DNA of 64,000 bases from Psoroptes ovis. Taxonomy: Eukaryota > Arthropoda > Arachnida > Sarcoptiformes > Psoroptidae. The first letter of the stretch is position 1, and each line of letters opens with the position of its first letter. The DNA lies in assembly GCA_002943765.1 (NCBI GenBank), contig PQWQ01000023.1:2501-66500 (forward strand), written 5' to 3'. This document shows, in pieces, positions 25,101-40,100 of the stretch. A program made the translations under genes and the position numbers. Below the pieces are notes generated by a model. The model had not been told where the DNA came from. It ran no database searches and was given only the letters and a program-made list of their open reading frames with translations.

Positions 25101-28100
25101 AAATTTTGAAAATTTAAATTAATTAAATTCAAGTTCTAAGAATAACAAACAAACAAATATAAGCAAATAATTGAATAATAAGAATAGCGGACAATAGCGG
25201 AATTGGAGTTGGTGAAAAATACTGGGCCCATTTTGTGTTTAGTTTGACTGGCTGGCTGCCTGCCTCGTCCATTGTTATTATTTTTATTTGTTATTTGCAA
25301 CAAAAGCAATTCTATGTGTATGTATGTTTTAACATGCAAATGCAAGCACACATTAAACAAACAAATTTTTGTTGTTTGTTTGACACCTAAGCAAAAGTTG
25401 GACAGGGCAGCCACATTGATGAACATATATGCACACTCTTGTTTTGGCAACAATCAACTCGCTCCAATTGGAACCCGAATTCTGTGATTCGAAAGTATTT
25501 TGCTACAAACTATATTCCTAACAATTCTATTCTATTGCAAGTTTCCTCTTTTTGTCGATCATTCAAAAAACAAAATTAATTAGAATCATAATTAAAAAAT
25601 TTTCGTAGCATTCAGCATTGTTTCTCTCTTATTCATCGATGAATCAAATGTTTGCTTATTTGTTTTATTTGTTGTTGTTGCTGAATTCTGACAAAAATCA
25701 TTTTGTCAAGATTGGAATGCTGCAGCACAAAGGCAACCAATTCTGTGAATGAATAGTGGCAAAAAAATTGATGGTAATTATTCTAATCAAAGAATTACTT
25801 AATTATTATTATCATTCATCCTTCACTCTTTTTCGCGACATTTTTTCGATTCGAATATTCATTGCTTTCTTTCGAATCCTTTGATTACTCTTTTCGAACG
25901 AGAAACAATGGCAGCAGATCGATATACCAGCAGCGAAAATCGTTTTGATGCAAACACAATGTCAAAGACAGACTGATAAGATCTTCTTAGATATCTTTGA
26001 ATGACACACACAATAGCCTTCTTTGAAAATGATAATAATTATTATTTAATCTGACAAGCAAACAGACAGAGCTGCTTTGTTGTTGCTTGTGGATGTTTGC
26101 TTGCTTGCTGCATTTGAATGTCATAATATTGATTCATTAATCATTTTAGTTTTGGGCGCTGTTTTTTGTTTATTTCCATTTTCGATTATTTTTCGACTAA
26201 GATCAATGAAAATGGATGGATGCTAGGAAACGATTGCAGCAAAACAGCCCGAACGCACACACACACATGACCTTTTGTATGTGTGTGTTTGTGCGAAATG
26301 ATTAGCCAAATATATTAGATAATAACTTATCATCGATTTCATTAAGAGAATCCATCACTACGACAACAACAATACCAACGAAGCAATTGACAAACATATC
26401 TGCATATACTCATTCGGTTTTGAGTGAATGATTTATTAGTCGGTTAAACACTCTCCAAGTAAAAAATCCCAGGCACAACCGGCTAAGAATTGTTTTTTTC
26501 GATAAGAACTTTTTTCAGTGGTTGCCATAATGATTCATAGTGGTAGAGTGGCAGAAATATGTAAAAACTTCTAAGTAGAAATAAATTAAAAATTTTCAAA
26601 TTGAATTCAAATTCATTCATTTTATTATTAATTTAATCGCTAAAACTCAAGTCTTTGGCCTCAAAGATTCTTAATGATTTTTTGGTAGAATTTTTCATCA
26701 TTTAATATTGTAGTGGTGTGTGTGTATGCATGATTGCACTTTAAACTTTTTTGACCCTTGCTGTGTGTCATCTGGTCAGCAACTATTATAAAATTAATAT
26801 TTGACATGACTGACATAACTGTTTTTTTTAATTATTTTGCTTTTTCATTGAAGCGAGAAAAATTATACAAAAATTTATTCAAATTTTTTAATTAAAAAGG
26901 CTTCATCATTCGCTGGACATTATAAGGATTCATTGTTGGTCATTTTTGAAGCGAATCCAGATTTTTGAATCTAAGAATTTTGAATGTAGAATGAATGTAT
27001 TGAATGTATCTTTATGCGAATCTCTCTCCCCAATGAATGACTGGCAAATATTTCCCGCTATATAACTGTCACCATGTGTATCACACACACTACCCACAAC
27101 TGAATTGGGTCTTTGGGGTGATACTGTTTGTGTTACTGGTGGATATATGTGTAACACGATTATGTTACAAACATGTTATTAGTAATGGTGATTACTAACT
27201 AAATTGCCATTTATACAAAACCGCACATTTGCGGAATTGAATTAAGCATGTGAATCTGTCTGTCTTGTGAATCCATTGCATTTACCTGTTGTGCAAAAAA
27301 GATGACTTTTTTGATAATCTTATGATGAGCTCAACAGGGGCCCAAGATGAATGTCTCTTGATTATTTTTAGTCAACTTTGAAACAATAATCATGACAATT
27401 GCCAGCCATATTTTGAAAGACGAACACGAAAAGTTTGCATAAATTTTTATTTTTTTGATTCAAAATGAATATTTCCACCGAAACACTTGAAATGTAGAAA
27501 TGTTGGCTAATTATTTCTGTGCTTGAATCTATTCGCCAAAATGAATGAATGAATTCTCAAAAATATTTATTCGTGCTGGTGAATTAATTAGTCAAAGAAA
27601 AGGGTAAATAAACAAAAAGAGCCAATTGAAAAATATTCAAGATTCTTTGTTAGTTTGATTCGATTCATATCTGACCAAAAAAAGTAGGGAGAATCAGGCA
27701 CAATCATTCATTTGCATTCAATTTCATCATCATCAGACACGTAAGCCTTTCATTTCATTTAAATTCAATTCCTTTTTTCGTACAAAAATTTTAATTTTGT
27801 TAGGAATTTTTTTCACTCGATTCACTTCACTTTGGCTTGTTTTCGTAATTCAAATTTTGTTTATTTATTTGTTTGTTTTATGCACAAATAAATAAATAAA
27901 TTCAAATTCTTCAATTGTCCGTATTAAAACATTCATTTCAAATTTTGAATTTTGAATTAATTATTATTTCCATCATCATTCCCTTTACAGATTCACAATT
28001 CTGTGAACCATGTGAAAATTCAATTCTGTGAACATTCTTTCATTTCTTAGAAGCGATTTCATTTCATTTTTGTTGATTGTAAGCCGTTTAATTTTGAATT

Positions 28101-31100
28101 TTCAAATTTAAAATTTCGCAAAAATTTGAAAGGATGCAATGCAGGCCAATACTATTTAGAACATGCAGGTGTTCAAGAGTTTCGGGTATTCATTTCGAGC
28201 TGAGTTTTATTTTGTTTTGCCACACGTAAAGCACGAGCCATTTTGAATCTATTTGGGTCATTCGAATGTGTATGCACACACACTTTGGACAATTAAGAAA
28301 CCCGAAAATATTTTCTTCAGTGAAATATTTGATCAAAGAGTGAAAATTTTTGTCCTCATTTTTGGCCCAATTTATGTTGCAGCAACCACCGGTTTTTTTA
28401 CTTACAATGTAAAGCCTAAATCCCGTTATATGTCGAATACATACTTGAGACATTTTGTTTTATTTGAAATTTCAAAATCAAAATCTTTTGAATGCTTCGG
28501 AAAATGACCCAAATTGAATTCAAATAAACCACAACATTTAAAAAATGCAGCTGTCTGAAAAGGTTAAGATTTATGAGCTGTTCTTTGGCTACCCTTTGAC
28601 TAATTTTAAGTGTTTTGTAGTTTTTATTTGTAAGAGTGTATTTTACATAATCCATTTTACAATCAAAATGAATGTAAAATTTATTACTCTTCAATTACTC
28701 AACCCTTGTAATTGTTGACCAATGGTCATAACATGTATTTGACAATTAACTTTCAATTGATTAGTTTGTTTGAATCAGTTGTTAATTTGTTTGTTGCACA
28801 CATTACAAGTTTATATGTTGTCAATATGAACATGTATTTATTATCACGTTTATTTTTCGTGCGTGGACAGCTTGTGCCAAATGGCAAAGGTCAGATCATT
28901 AGATCGATTGCTTGATTGAAAGGGAAAGCTGCTGCTGCTGTTATGGGCAAATGACATTATAATAATGAATTAATTGTAAATGTGTTTGTACACCGGTGTT
29001 TTCGTCGAATAGTCAGTCCATTAACCTTAACCAATAAAGGTTCGATTATTTGGTTGTGATCAATATTCAACAAAACTCTTTTGTTAATTTGTGTATGATG
29101 AATGGCCTTTTTGTATGTGCCATTGTCATCGCCAAATTCAGGTGAAGAAATCTTGAAAAATGTCCATAAACACCTGAATAACCTTTTACGAGTTCAAGGC
29201 TGGCAAACTTGAGAAATATTGCTCATTTTGCTTTTACTTTCTTATTCATTCATTCATTCATGTTCATTTCAGTAAATTGATACAATCGAAAAAGGGTCCT
29301 AAATTGACAATTGTCAGTTTGATGGATCATCTGCCATCGGCTTAAGTCGAGTGAAAACAAACAAACTAGCAATGTTTGGTCACTAAATTGACAAACTTTA
29401 ATCCTTTATGCTGTGTTCATTATTAATGAATGAATTTAATTGTGTATGGTCAAACATTGTTTGACTATCTCAAATGTATCATGATCATACATCCAATTTG
29501 TACTTCGAAAATGGTCGCGTGTGCATTTAACATAATGAAAATGAAAAACAACAGTTAATCCAAGCCATTTGTATGACGCACACAAGGACAAAGTGAAAAG
29601 TGAATGTTGAATGTTGAACTGATGTTAAGATGTATCACATAAGCTAAAGTGAGATGTAATTGACTAAGGTGAGCACATCAAATGAATTGAATTTTTGAAT
29701 GTACTTAGCTGAACATCTGCTTATTTTCTGTTGATTTGATTGCCATAAAAGCGAAAGTATCGAATGACGAATTGAATGAATGAATGCAGAGAGAATATCA
29801 TCGACCCCATAGGCTTCGAATTGCATTTTTCAATATTTTTTGATTGAAATTTTGATTGTGGCAGATGACTTTGAAAACTTGAAATCACATCATCATATTC
29901 TTCGTTGGATTCATTTCATTCATTGAAACATCTAATAATAATCATCTGCCGAATCCATTTTGGATGCATCGTGATTTGATTATCATAAGCCAATTGTATC
30001 CGGCGGACTTAGCCTTCCGTTGGTCAGTGGACCATCTTATCCCATTTTCCGTTGCTGGTGTTGTTGGCCCTTGTGGTATGATCACCAGAATCATTGACCT
30101 TGTTAGGATTGTATTTTGAGTTTTGGGTAAATGACCCAGTCTTATTTCTTTGAAAATGTAACGCCTTTATTGTTATTACATTCAGCTGCCATTATGTGTG
30201 ATAGGGCCTGAACACCCCTCAAATACAATTTGGCTGAAAATTGTTTTGTTCATCAAAAACGACCTTCGCTTAAATGGGCAAAGCTCGAATCGATTTTGAT
30301 TTAGTTGTTTTATTTATTTTTAGAATTTGATCGGAAAATATTTCCATTATTCACCTTAGATCAATAGTCTTGTCTTGCCCGATGTTAGTTTGTATTGATT
30401 GCTGTGTTTATTGTTTAAATTTATCATTTTCCAAGGTCGATCAAAGGTAGGCACGCGTTTTGGAACCCGATAGGTCATTAGGTTGCTGGGTCGGTACTCT
30501 GGATGTGATAACTTTGTTGCATAATTCAATAAGAAAACAATCACTTTTTCTTATGAAACGCGTGTATGACATCATCTCCGTCCGGGCAGCTGCGTGTTTA
30601 GAAAATCTTGTTGGACACAATGTCATTGCCAAATGACCAATTCAATTGAATATGATCAAGGTCGATATGAAAATGAATAAGCATCAATCATAAATATTGT
30701 TTTGTTTATTTGAATCCGGTCTTCTCAATTTCTTATTTGTTACCGGTGGCTGCACATTAATTGTCTTTGAAAGATGTGTTGACAACCTTCACTTATTTCA
30801 TTGTTTGTTTGTTGATTGTCTATCCAAACACAATTGACCCAAACCAAAATTTTCTGTTAGCCGCACCTTGAGTGTGATCTGTTACTCGGTAGTTCAGGGC
30901 TATTGTTGATAGATGGCTGTCGTTTGAGCGAATCTAATTTAAACATGAATTTGTGTGTTCACCTCAGCCAAAGAGATGCATAAATTGAATGCATTTGTTG
31001 ATGATCATTGATATTGAACAGGAAGTAATATGAATGAATGGATTGAATATATTTAAACAGCTAAATCAACAATAATTGATTTTTTTTGGGTGGCCGAGCA

Positions 31101-34100
31101 GCAATCGTATTGAGAAACGTTTGACATGATCTAAGCATCATTTAATTATGATTAGTGCTTATTTCAATAAAAATACTGTTTATGCATACATAATGACATT
31201 ATTGTTGTCCATTTTATTCGAATGGGCATAACCCGAAATTGCATCCAATTGTCATTTGGCGTCTTTTTATGATGACAATTTCGAATGAATGACGCCCGAT
31301 AGTGTAACGCTTGAAATGTTTGAATGTTTTGCTGCTTGTTCAAAATGCCTCACAATCAAAGGTCATTGGCGGTTTTGAGCTTAAGGTTTGAATTCTGAGA
31401 ATGTTTTCGAATGATGATTGAGTTTTTTGAGAAGAAAAGTTTTTCACTTTCTTTTGATTGGTTTCCTTGTGAATAACTTCCTAGTAAAGCAGATTGTTAG
31501 AAGTTATCCAAAAAATGCTCAAAATTGTAAAGGTGATCAAATGGTTAATGCAAAAGGTCATGTCTAAAAGAAACGACGATCGATGACCTAAGTGATCAAA
31601 TACGACCTTAGAGATGTATTTAGTGAAAACTGTTTTCAAACAAACGGCCAAACAAAACACATCTTTGTCTGTGAAGTCTAAGAGCAGCTGTTGTTTTTGG
31701 CCAAACGAAAAATCCAACCGAAACCAAACTTTCACCTTTTTTTCTTGTTGATTAACTACTTTCACTTAGAGATGGTTTCGGCACGAGATTGTCACGAGTC
31801 ATAGCCGCGTATTGATCAAACAACAACAGCAGATTGTATTCGTGTGTATTTGTTTGTGTGTGTTACCGTTACTTTTTAAACCCAATTCCAGATGCACACA
31901 ACTTGGCCTGTTGTAAAATCAAAGATTTGTTTGATTCAAACAAAATCCGAATCTCTTTTCATTATTTTCCGGGTTCTTGAACGGTTATAAGTTCACCCTA
32001 AGAGTCAAAGGTGTGGTTCGCGTGTGCATCAAAGGGTCTCTTGTTGGACATTGATGACATAATGGCTTGTCTGAGCATCGCAGATGTTGTGGTCAATTGA
32101 AAAAGGGTCTTTTGGTATCAACTTGTGCCAAGCATTGTACAGTTTTTAAGAGGCCTATGTGTTCATGTATGTGTCAAGCATGCAGGTGGTTGTCCAGTTA
32201 TCGATTCAATTCAATTCACTAAAATGAAATGAGTATTCAAAGCAACTATTGAACTGCATTAAACAATGTTCATTTCGATTTATTGAACACTTTTTCATTG
32301 TTTGATTGGTTCACTGATTCACTGAATTGAATTTCATTAATGAAAGAGTAAGTGAGAGTGTGTGGCTTATCGTGTGCCGCACGTGCATACATTCGTGAAT
32401 GACCTCTGTCCACCTTTTCATAGCCAATCGATCGATTGGTCATGTCGCGTGGCTTAATATGAAGCTTTAATTATCCATGTCTGGGTTCGGTCATTTGTTT
32501 TATTTGTTTGTTTAAGGCATTTTTATTTATTTAATTTGATTCACTTCTAAGAAAATGACCGATTGCCAATTATGTTTGTATGGCTAATGATTATTGCCAC
32601 TAACTTTATGTGTTCATCTTAATTTGTTTTTTCTTTAATGAAAATGAAATTATTTCTCTCACAGCAAACAAATAGTGTGTATAACAGTGAACATGAAATC
32701 ATCTGGCCATTTTCTAACGGTGTGTGTTCGATGTCCTTTGACTGAACCATATGACAGATGCTTTACGTGTTCAATTGTTTGCTTGATTGCATTTTTCGCA
32801 AACTGCGTGACATTTATCATTCGATTGTCTTACATCCATTCATTCATTCATATGACATATGTGATGCGAAGGAGGTCAGGTTGACATTCAAAAATGATTC
32901 GATCGATTGATTGTCCATACTTTAGATGTCTCATTATGCACTTTCTTCAAGGCATCCAATGAATATCTTAGGTGGAGCTTAAGTCGAAAAAATAAGAAAT
33001 ATTCCGGTGGGCGCAACATTTCTGCTTTTTTTTGTCAAAATGATGTAAGGCGTCACACTAAGATTTGATTATTATATGAGATATTTGATTATAGAGTCGG
33101 TTACTGCCAATGCCTTTTTGTATTTATGCACATCTTATTAGTTATGAATGTTGGCAACTTCTTATCTGTCTATATAATTGCATAATAAACCAGTTATTAC
33201 TAGTTATGATGATGACCATTTCTCTCTTAGTTTGATTTGACGCATGCCATTGTTTCAGTTTTATTAAATCAAATTATTCCCATTTTCTTTAATGACGACT
33301 CTTCTTGAGGCTACCATCGTCGAATACTCAGGTGCGAGCACACATCCATATTTGAGAATGAGAAAAGAATTTTTTTGGGAAAAGAAATGAATTCTTATAA
33401 ATGAATCGATGAATTGCTAGTGGTTGTGGCTATATATTTTTACATCTAAGGTCAATCATTTCTAAAAATCGATTGACGCCGACTGCATAGAAATGGCATA
33501 ATTGTCATGCTCAAAAATTGTGCAATATATGCGAGATTAATGCATCTACAATCAACTCTTCACTTTCATCATTATTCTAACATTTGTATTTTAGCTTCAC
33601 TACTGGCAACATGAAAATGATTTGATTTGATTGCGGCCAGAATTTTGTGCAAATTTTCAAAATTGAATTAACCAAACAAACAAATATTTCTTCTCATTGA
33701 TTCGATTTGATTTGATGTTTATGTGAATAAGTAGGAGAATGAGTTAGTTAGTTTGTTATGAGAGAATAATTGTCATTTCATATCTTTGTGTGTGATGATA
33801 ATCGATTTTTGAAAGTAAAACACTTGGCCAAGCACGTTCATCGATGATAAGCAAATATGTACATTTGAACATGTTTATGTATTAAATATGTTGATGTGTG
33901 TTTTCATCGAAAAAACTTAATCTGAATGCAACACATATACACAGTGTATGCCTATCTATGTCTATGACTGTATCTAATTCATTCAATTTGATTATTTGAT
34001 TTTCTCCAATTCTTTATCGAAAATTTTTGCTTCATTTTCTCAGTGCAATTTGATTTGTGTGATTGTGTTTGTGTAATCAAAATCAGTGTGTTCTTTTTGA

Positions 34101-37100
34101 ATTTTAAATTTTCTCGAGAAAAGGTAAGCAGTTTCTTTTTAAAATTTTTTTTAGGTCATTCATCATGTCCTTGAACCATGTCGTTTTCTTAGCATCTTCT
34201 GGCCTTGAAAGTGAAGGGTTTCAAGCATTGAATTCGGTAGTGGATTTGAAGAGAAAATGCTTTGAATTGAAAATAAGACTCTTGAATGAATTAAAGTCTA
34301 AAATTGAAAATTGTTTGCTAAAAAGCATCTCCTGTGCTGCTGATTCAAGGCCACGAGCAAAGAAAACCGTTTGAATTTAGAGTTCGAATCAAATGGTAAT
34401 TATCTTGAGATTTTGCAGTGACTTGAATGACCACACACAGGTGGTTTCAATCCACACTCAAACTCGATGACGGTTGAAACATGAAAATTGTGTCTGTGTC
34501 TATTTATGTGTATGTGTATGTGTGTGTGTCTTGAAGACAATTAATAAGAAACCAGACGTAATCATTCAAGGACGATGGATGTTTGCCAGTTGATTGATGA
34601 CCGACCGTTGAAATTTTTTCCAAGTGGACTTTTCTGTCCTTTGTTTTCTGCCCGTATGGCCGGGAAAACCTTAAGCGTGGGCGATGTATGTTTAATGATG
34701 CAGATGCTTAGTTTTTGGTCGTATCCTTGGCCCAAAAATCAAAAGCCATAAACATCACCCACACCAAACATAAGATTTATGTCACCATATTTTTGCAGTG
34801 ACACTTGGCAAAAGATTAATCATTTGTGTTGTGTTTGGCTAATCACAAATTTCATTCGTAGCCAGCATCCAACCATGCATCCATTCAGATCGGAGCGAGA
34901 TATTCGAATTGCTGAGCTGCTGAGGGTAACAGCTGCTTGTTGTCTCGCGTGTGTAGGGAAATGTGTGCGTTCATTGCATTGTTTCAATCGAAACAAACAA
35001 ATCGACACACAAGAAAATGCAACACTTGGCTTTTTCCTCAGTGCTTTGTTCCTGCCACGAGCCAGAGCACGTGGACTGAAAACAATTTGAAATAATAGCT
35101 TTACTCAATTTTCATTTGTGTGACCTAATTTTCAATTATTTCTTACCGTAAAATCATTTATTTATTTACCGTTCGGGTTTTTCCAAGTTTTTCTCCATTT
35201 CGATAAATAATTTGACCAAAGAAATTTAGGCCAATGACCAGTTGTTCGAAACCCTTCTTCGGTTTTTTGCCGAACGATTGATCGATAGATAAGCACCGAT
35301 AGATCCGTTATTCGCGTGTCAGCATATTCAAATATTCCATGATGACCGGTTTGACCTATGACCATTTCGAAAATGAATGATCCGTTTTTGTTAAGAAAAA
35401 AACCCGGTGTGTCGTCTGACCTGTTTCTTTTTGTTTGTTGAAACATGGAAAAGGTCAACTCTTTTGATGACCGATTGTATGAATGCAAACTCACTACTCG
35501 CGTGCAAGATGGCTTGGTGTGATACACGTCTAAAGCATATTCGTGTGCATCTGGTCTCAAAGTGTGAATTATTGCTTAGAACTTGAGATAAGCAGAATGT
35601 GATTTTCAACAAATTAATTGGATCCAGATAAATTGAAAAATGAATTCATTTACTGGTTTAGGTGTGACTTTTAGCCAGTAACAAGTCGAATTCGGCGGTG
35701 AAAAATAGTCGGGCGTCATCGCTTAATAAAGTTTCGATTAGTGTGGAAAAAATTATGGAAAAAATAATTTTTGGTAATCAAATATTGTTTTTGTTATTTG
35801 TCACGATGATGATGATCTTAGCTAAGATTGTTTTGGCTGTTATGTGAATTTTGTTTTAATTCATTAATGCATTGGCATGCATTCAATCAATGTTTTGCAT
35901 GAAATTAGTTTTTCCATTCATTTATTCATTCATTCATTTAGTTGTTTTGTTTGTTTAATTTTTTTTTGTTGTTTATGCATTTCATTATTCACTACCATTG
36001 GCCATTATTCATTTATTCTCATCATAATCACACAGATCTAACCAAGTCATCATTAAATAGCTTTGTTGCATAGATCATCATCATTGACTAATGCTACTCA
36101 AGAAATGATGGAGCATTATCGTTTTCGAATATGATGTGACCATTCTTCCGTATTGAGCTTGTGTGGTTCAACAATATTTTAGGTCATCGTTGGAGCAATA
36201 AGCATAAAGTTCTGATTATTCATCATTTCGATGCTTTCTTTTTTTTTAGGGCGCCATTCACTTGTCAAACAAGCATTAGGCAGCACCATCGGCAATATTT
36301 ATCATGTCTTTTATGTTCGGCCATTTTCTCTCTTGTTTTTTTTTTTGCTGATTGTCGTTCTGTCTTTCCTCAGTTCCGTTTTTGATAATGATTGCCACGC
36401 CTGAAACTTAGTTTGTTGTCGCTGGGCGAACAAAGAAACAAAAAATTGTCACCGAAGGATTGTGTACTTGTAGTTGAATTGAGTCAGTCTTCGGACACAC
36501 ACACATTCTCAATACATTTAGACTTTGATATATTTCTTTGCTCCAAAAGTGTATATGCTTCTGTGATGGCAAGTGAAGCGTGAAGAAAAAAAAATAAGCT
36601 TAAGGATTCGATTGAGAATATGTGAATGGCTCCCATCATCATACACTGAGATACTGTGACCAGCCTACTTGTTTTGGCTTTGTTTTTGCATTTCTTTGCT
36701 TTGCACATCTTTTTTTTGGTTCTCAAAGAAATGATTCAATGAATCAGCGAAAAAACGCCTCATTCAAAAGCAAGAACGCGCCTTCTTTTCTCTTTTTTTT
36801 CTTCATTTTCTTGAAAGATCATCTTACGCCGATGACAAGATATACACGATGGCGACAAGATGGCGACCATCTGTATGTTTAGCTGTGTATGTTGTGTGCT
36901 GTATGTATGATTACAAATAAAGAAATATAGGAAGATGAAATGTTTGTCAGGAAAGATGAGTTGTTGTTATCTGAGTTTGTATATCAGTATGCATACATTA
37001 GACAAGATGATGATGTATGACTGTGTGCAAACATTCTATACACACTAAGTGAATGGGCGCCATTTGTGTGTGTTTGGCTATGGCTGCTATGAGAGGATAG

Positions 37101-40100
37101 AAAGAACTAAGCGATCAACCACTACCGAACCTTAGAAATGGCATTCATTCATTTATTAAATCGATAAAACTAACATAAACATCATCATCAAACAAAGATC
37201 GCATTTGGCAGTCATTACATATGCATGCGCCAATCAATTTGAAGGAGAGAGACAAATAATGCAGCTCACAAACAAACAGACATATCTGTGCGATGATGAT
37301 GATGGCCTGTTTGGATGAATGATGAATATGCATCATAATTCGAAGCCAATACGACTACATTTTTTAGTATTTTTTTTTGTTGGCTAAATGGTTTCCATCA
37401 CATTGATAAATGGAAGAGAAAATGGAATTCATTTGTTGCCTCGATCCTGTGTCACAATCATAAATTGTTTTCCATTCATTCTCTCATTACTCAATTACAT
37501 CGTCCATTTAGCATTTCTTCAATTAAATGGTGATTGGCCACCATCCATTCATACGAACATCTAAAACTTTTAATGATCGATTAGGCCACCATCATCATTC
37601 AACCTTTATCTAGATTTTATTTTTGATTGCCTTTATGCTCTGCTTATATTCAACTTATCATCATTCCATGAATTGCTTTATTCATTATTATGATCGACCA
37701 GCAGCAGCAGCAATACTTGACGATCAAAGTGAATGAACCTAATTTTCGTTTGTTCGAATAATAATTCATCTAAACAAAACATTAATCTATTTTTGTTTGT
37801 GTTACCATTTTACTGATTATTATTATTATTCCATTCTCATTATTCGTATCAAACAAGCAAAACTTTTATTTGACATTTCTCATATTAGCCTTCACAACGA
37901 TTAAGCCATTCACAATAATTTCAATTTTCAAAGTGGTGAGTTTTTTTTTTTATTTTTCATAAGAAAAATCTTCAAACTCCAATGTTTTTATAATCTTTGA
38001 CCTTTGAAAGTTGGACTGTGTTGCCAAGTCCATAGACAACATTAACAAAATTCTTTGTTTGGCAGAAATCAAACAAATCAAATGTGCCACTTGTTGCTTT
38101 GATGTGTTCAATGATGATTTGAGAGAATCTTTGTTTGTACGAATTTTTGTTTTAAAAAAACTTTAAAATTGAAAAAATGAGAAATCTTATAGGTTTAAGT
38201 ATTTGATTCAATTGACGACAATGACGATACCGATGGGATGGATGAAGAGATATGTGAAGATGCGCGCTGTCTTCCAGTTTCCACTGTCCATTCAATTTAT
38301 AGTGATGGCCATTATATGCTGAATGATGTTTGAATGAATGTCATTTGTTGATGCTTTTTTGCCATGAAAATTGTGACATATTAATTATGATCATTGTTTT
38401 TTTTTGTTCTTCAAAGCATCCTGTCATTGTGTACAATCTGATGATGCTTGAATACATCCGTATCCTTGATGTACAATGTTATTGTAATGCTTATTATTAT
38501 TAGATTTTGAATGATCCACATTTGTATTGAACCGATTGTTGAGATTTATTCATATTTGATAAAGCAATCGGTTATTTGCAAATGAATGCTTTGCTCAATT
38601 GAATCGAATGGCTGATTCAAAGGGCTAAGATTTGACCATCATAGAAAATGGATCATCTTCTAACTCTTTAAGCGACTGACCTTTGACATGTCTGGCTAGT
38701 TAGCGGACCGGATCCATCGTCGGCAAGGTCATTGATAGAGTGAATTGAACGGATGTTTGATTGTGTGTAGTGTGGCACGTGTTTGTGTGATTGCAAGGAA
38801 ATGCTTTCTTTCTCTTCGAGTGTTAGACTAAGGTGTGTTAACAATCGAAAAGTACTAAGAAACATGTCTTTCACATTTCGAGGTCACAGCAACTTGTTGT
38901 TGCATGAGTTAGCTATGTCACTGGGTCTGTCATAAGTTTGTTTGCTAACAAATCCAATTCACGTAAGAAAGTGATTTGGCCAAGGAAATTGACTTGTGAG
39001 CATCCGCTGGCCGAATATGTCACATAAATGTGTGAATGTCTTATTCGAATGTTCATTTGTGTAATTACCATTCGATGCTAAGTAAACATTCACCCAAAAA
39101 TGCAAATTAAGTTTTCAATCAATGTGCAAACACATAAATATGACTTATGTAAATATTTGAACAAAAATTTGCCTGATTCCTTTTTTTAATTACTGACCAA
39201 TTGTTTTTGGCCGTCGCCGTCGTGCGTCTGACATACGCCAACGCGTACGTTTAAATATTCGGCAGACTAAGATTGGTGAATTACACTAATGAAAGCTAAT
39301 TATGTGATCAATCAATATTTGCATATCTTATTTGTGATTACTTTCACCATTCAGGTAAAAAATCACACTTTTTTTGTCAATCAATCGATCAAGCCTTGAA
39401 CCTTTTTGGCCGGATATGTGTTGAAGGGTAGTTGAATGTTATGAGTCGGTTTTGAATAATAATAATTAGTGCGAAACAGGGAGCATTCAACTTTATGCAA
39501 TTTTTTGCCAGAGAGATTCACTCAATTTTTGATAATTATCATTAACCACCGTTATCACATGAACCAACTGAGTTTGTTTGTATATTCACATAACAAACAA
39601 ACAAACATTGGGCTGGGCATTTTTGATTTACATCTTTTCTCATAAGGCATAAACTAGTTCATATTATTCAAAATGAGAATATTTGATTATGCAAAAGTAT
39701 TGAAAAGCATCATTTTTGATTGTAATAATAATGATTTTTAACTCAAATTAAATGATCTCCTCCCAGCATTGTTTGTTATTGCAAATTATCTTGCAAGTTT
39801 CCGGCGCCTTTGCATCAGATTCAGGGCTAACTGTAGCACATGATGATAATCATAAGCCAATATGTTGTTCCCACGCGCACACCTTGACTTAATGAGTAGC
39901 ACCGGATCCTGAATGCCCGAGATGATGAGCGATAAAACATATTTTCACTTGAATAACTTGTCTGCTTTATGTCTACGAATTTGACTTGATTTGAATTTGT
40001 CTAGGTGCTCAATTCGATTTGCTTGATTGATCTCACCGTCCCTGTCCTTTGTGGTGGTGAATAATTAAGATCTGAAACTGACCAGTCATTACTTTTCAGC

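Noticed and set aside
35162..35560. 132-codon minus frame in prospero intron 1
   Set aside because: Begins at TTG, shows no recognisable domain; kept only as a chance frame in a less AT-rich patch.
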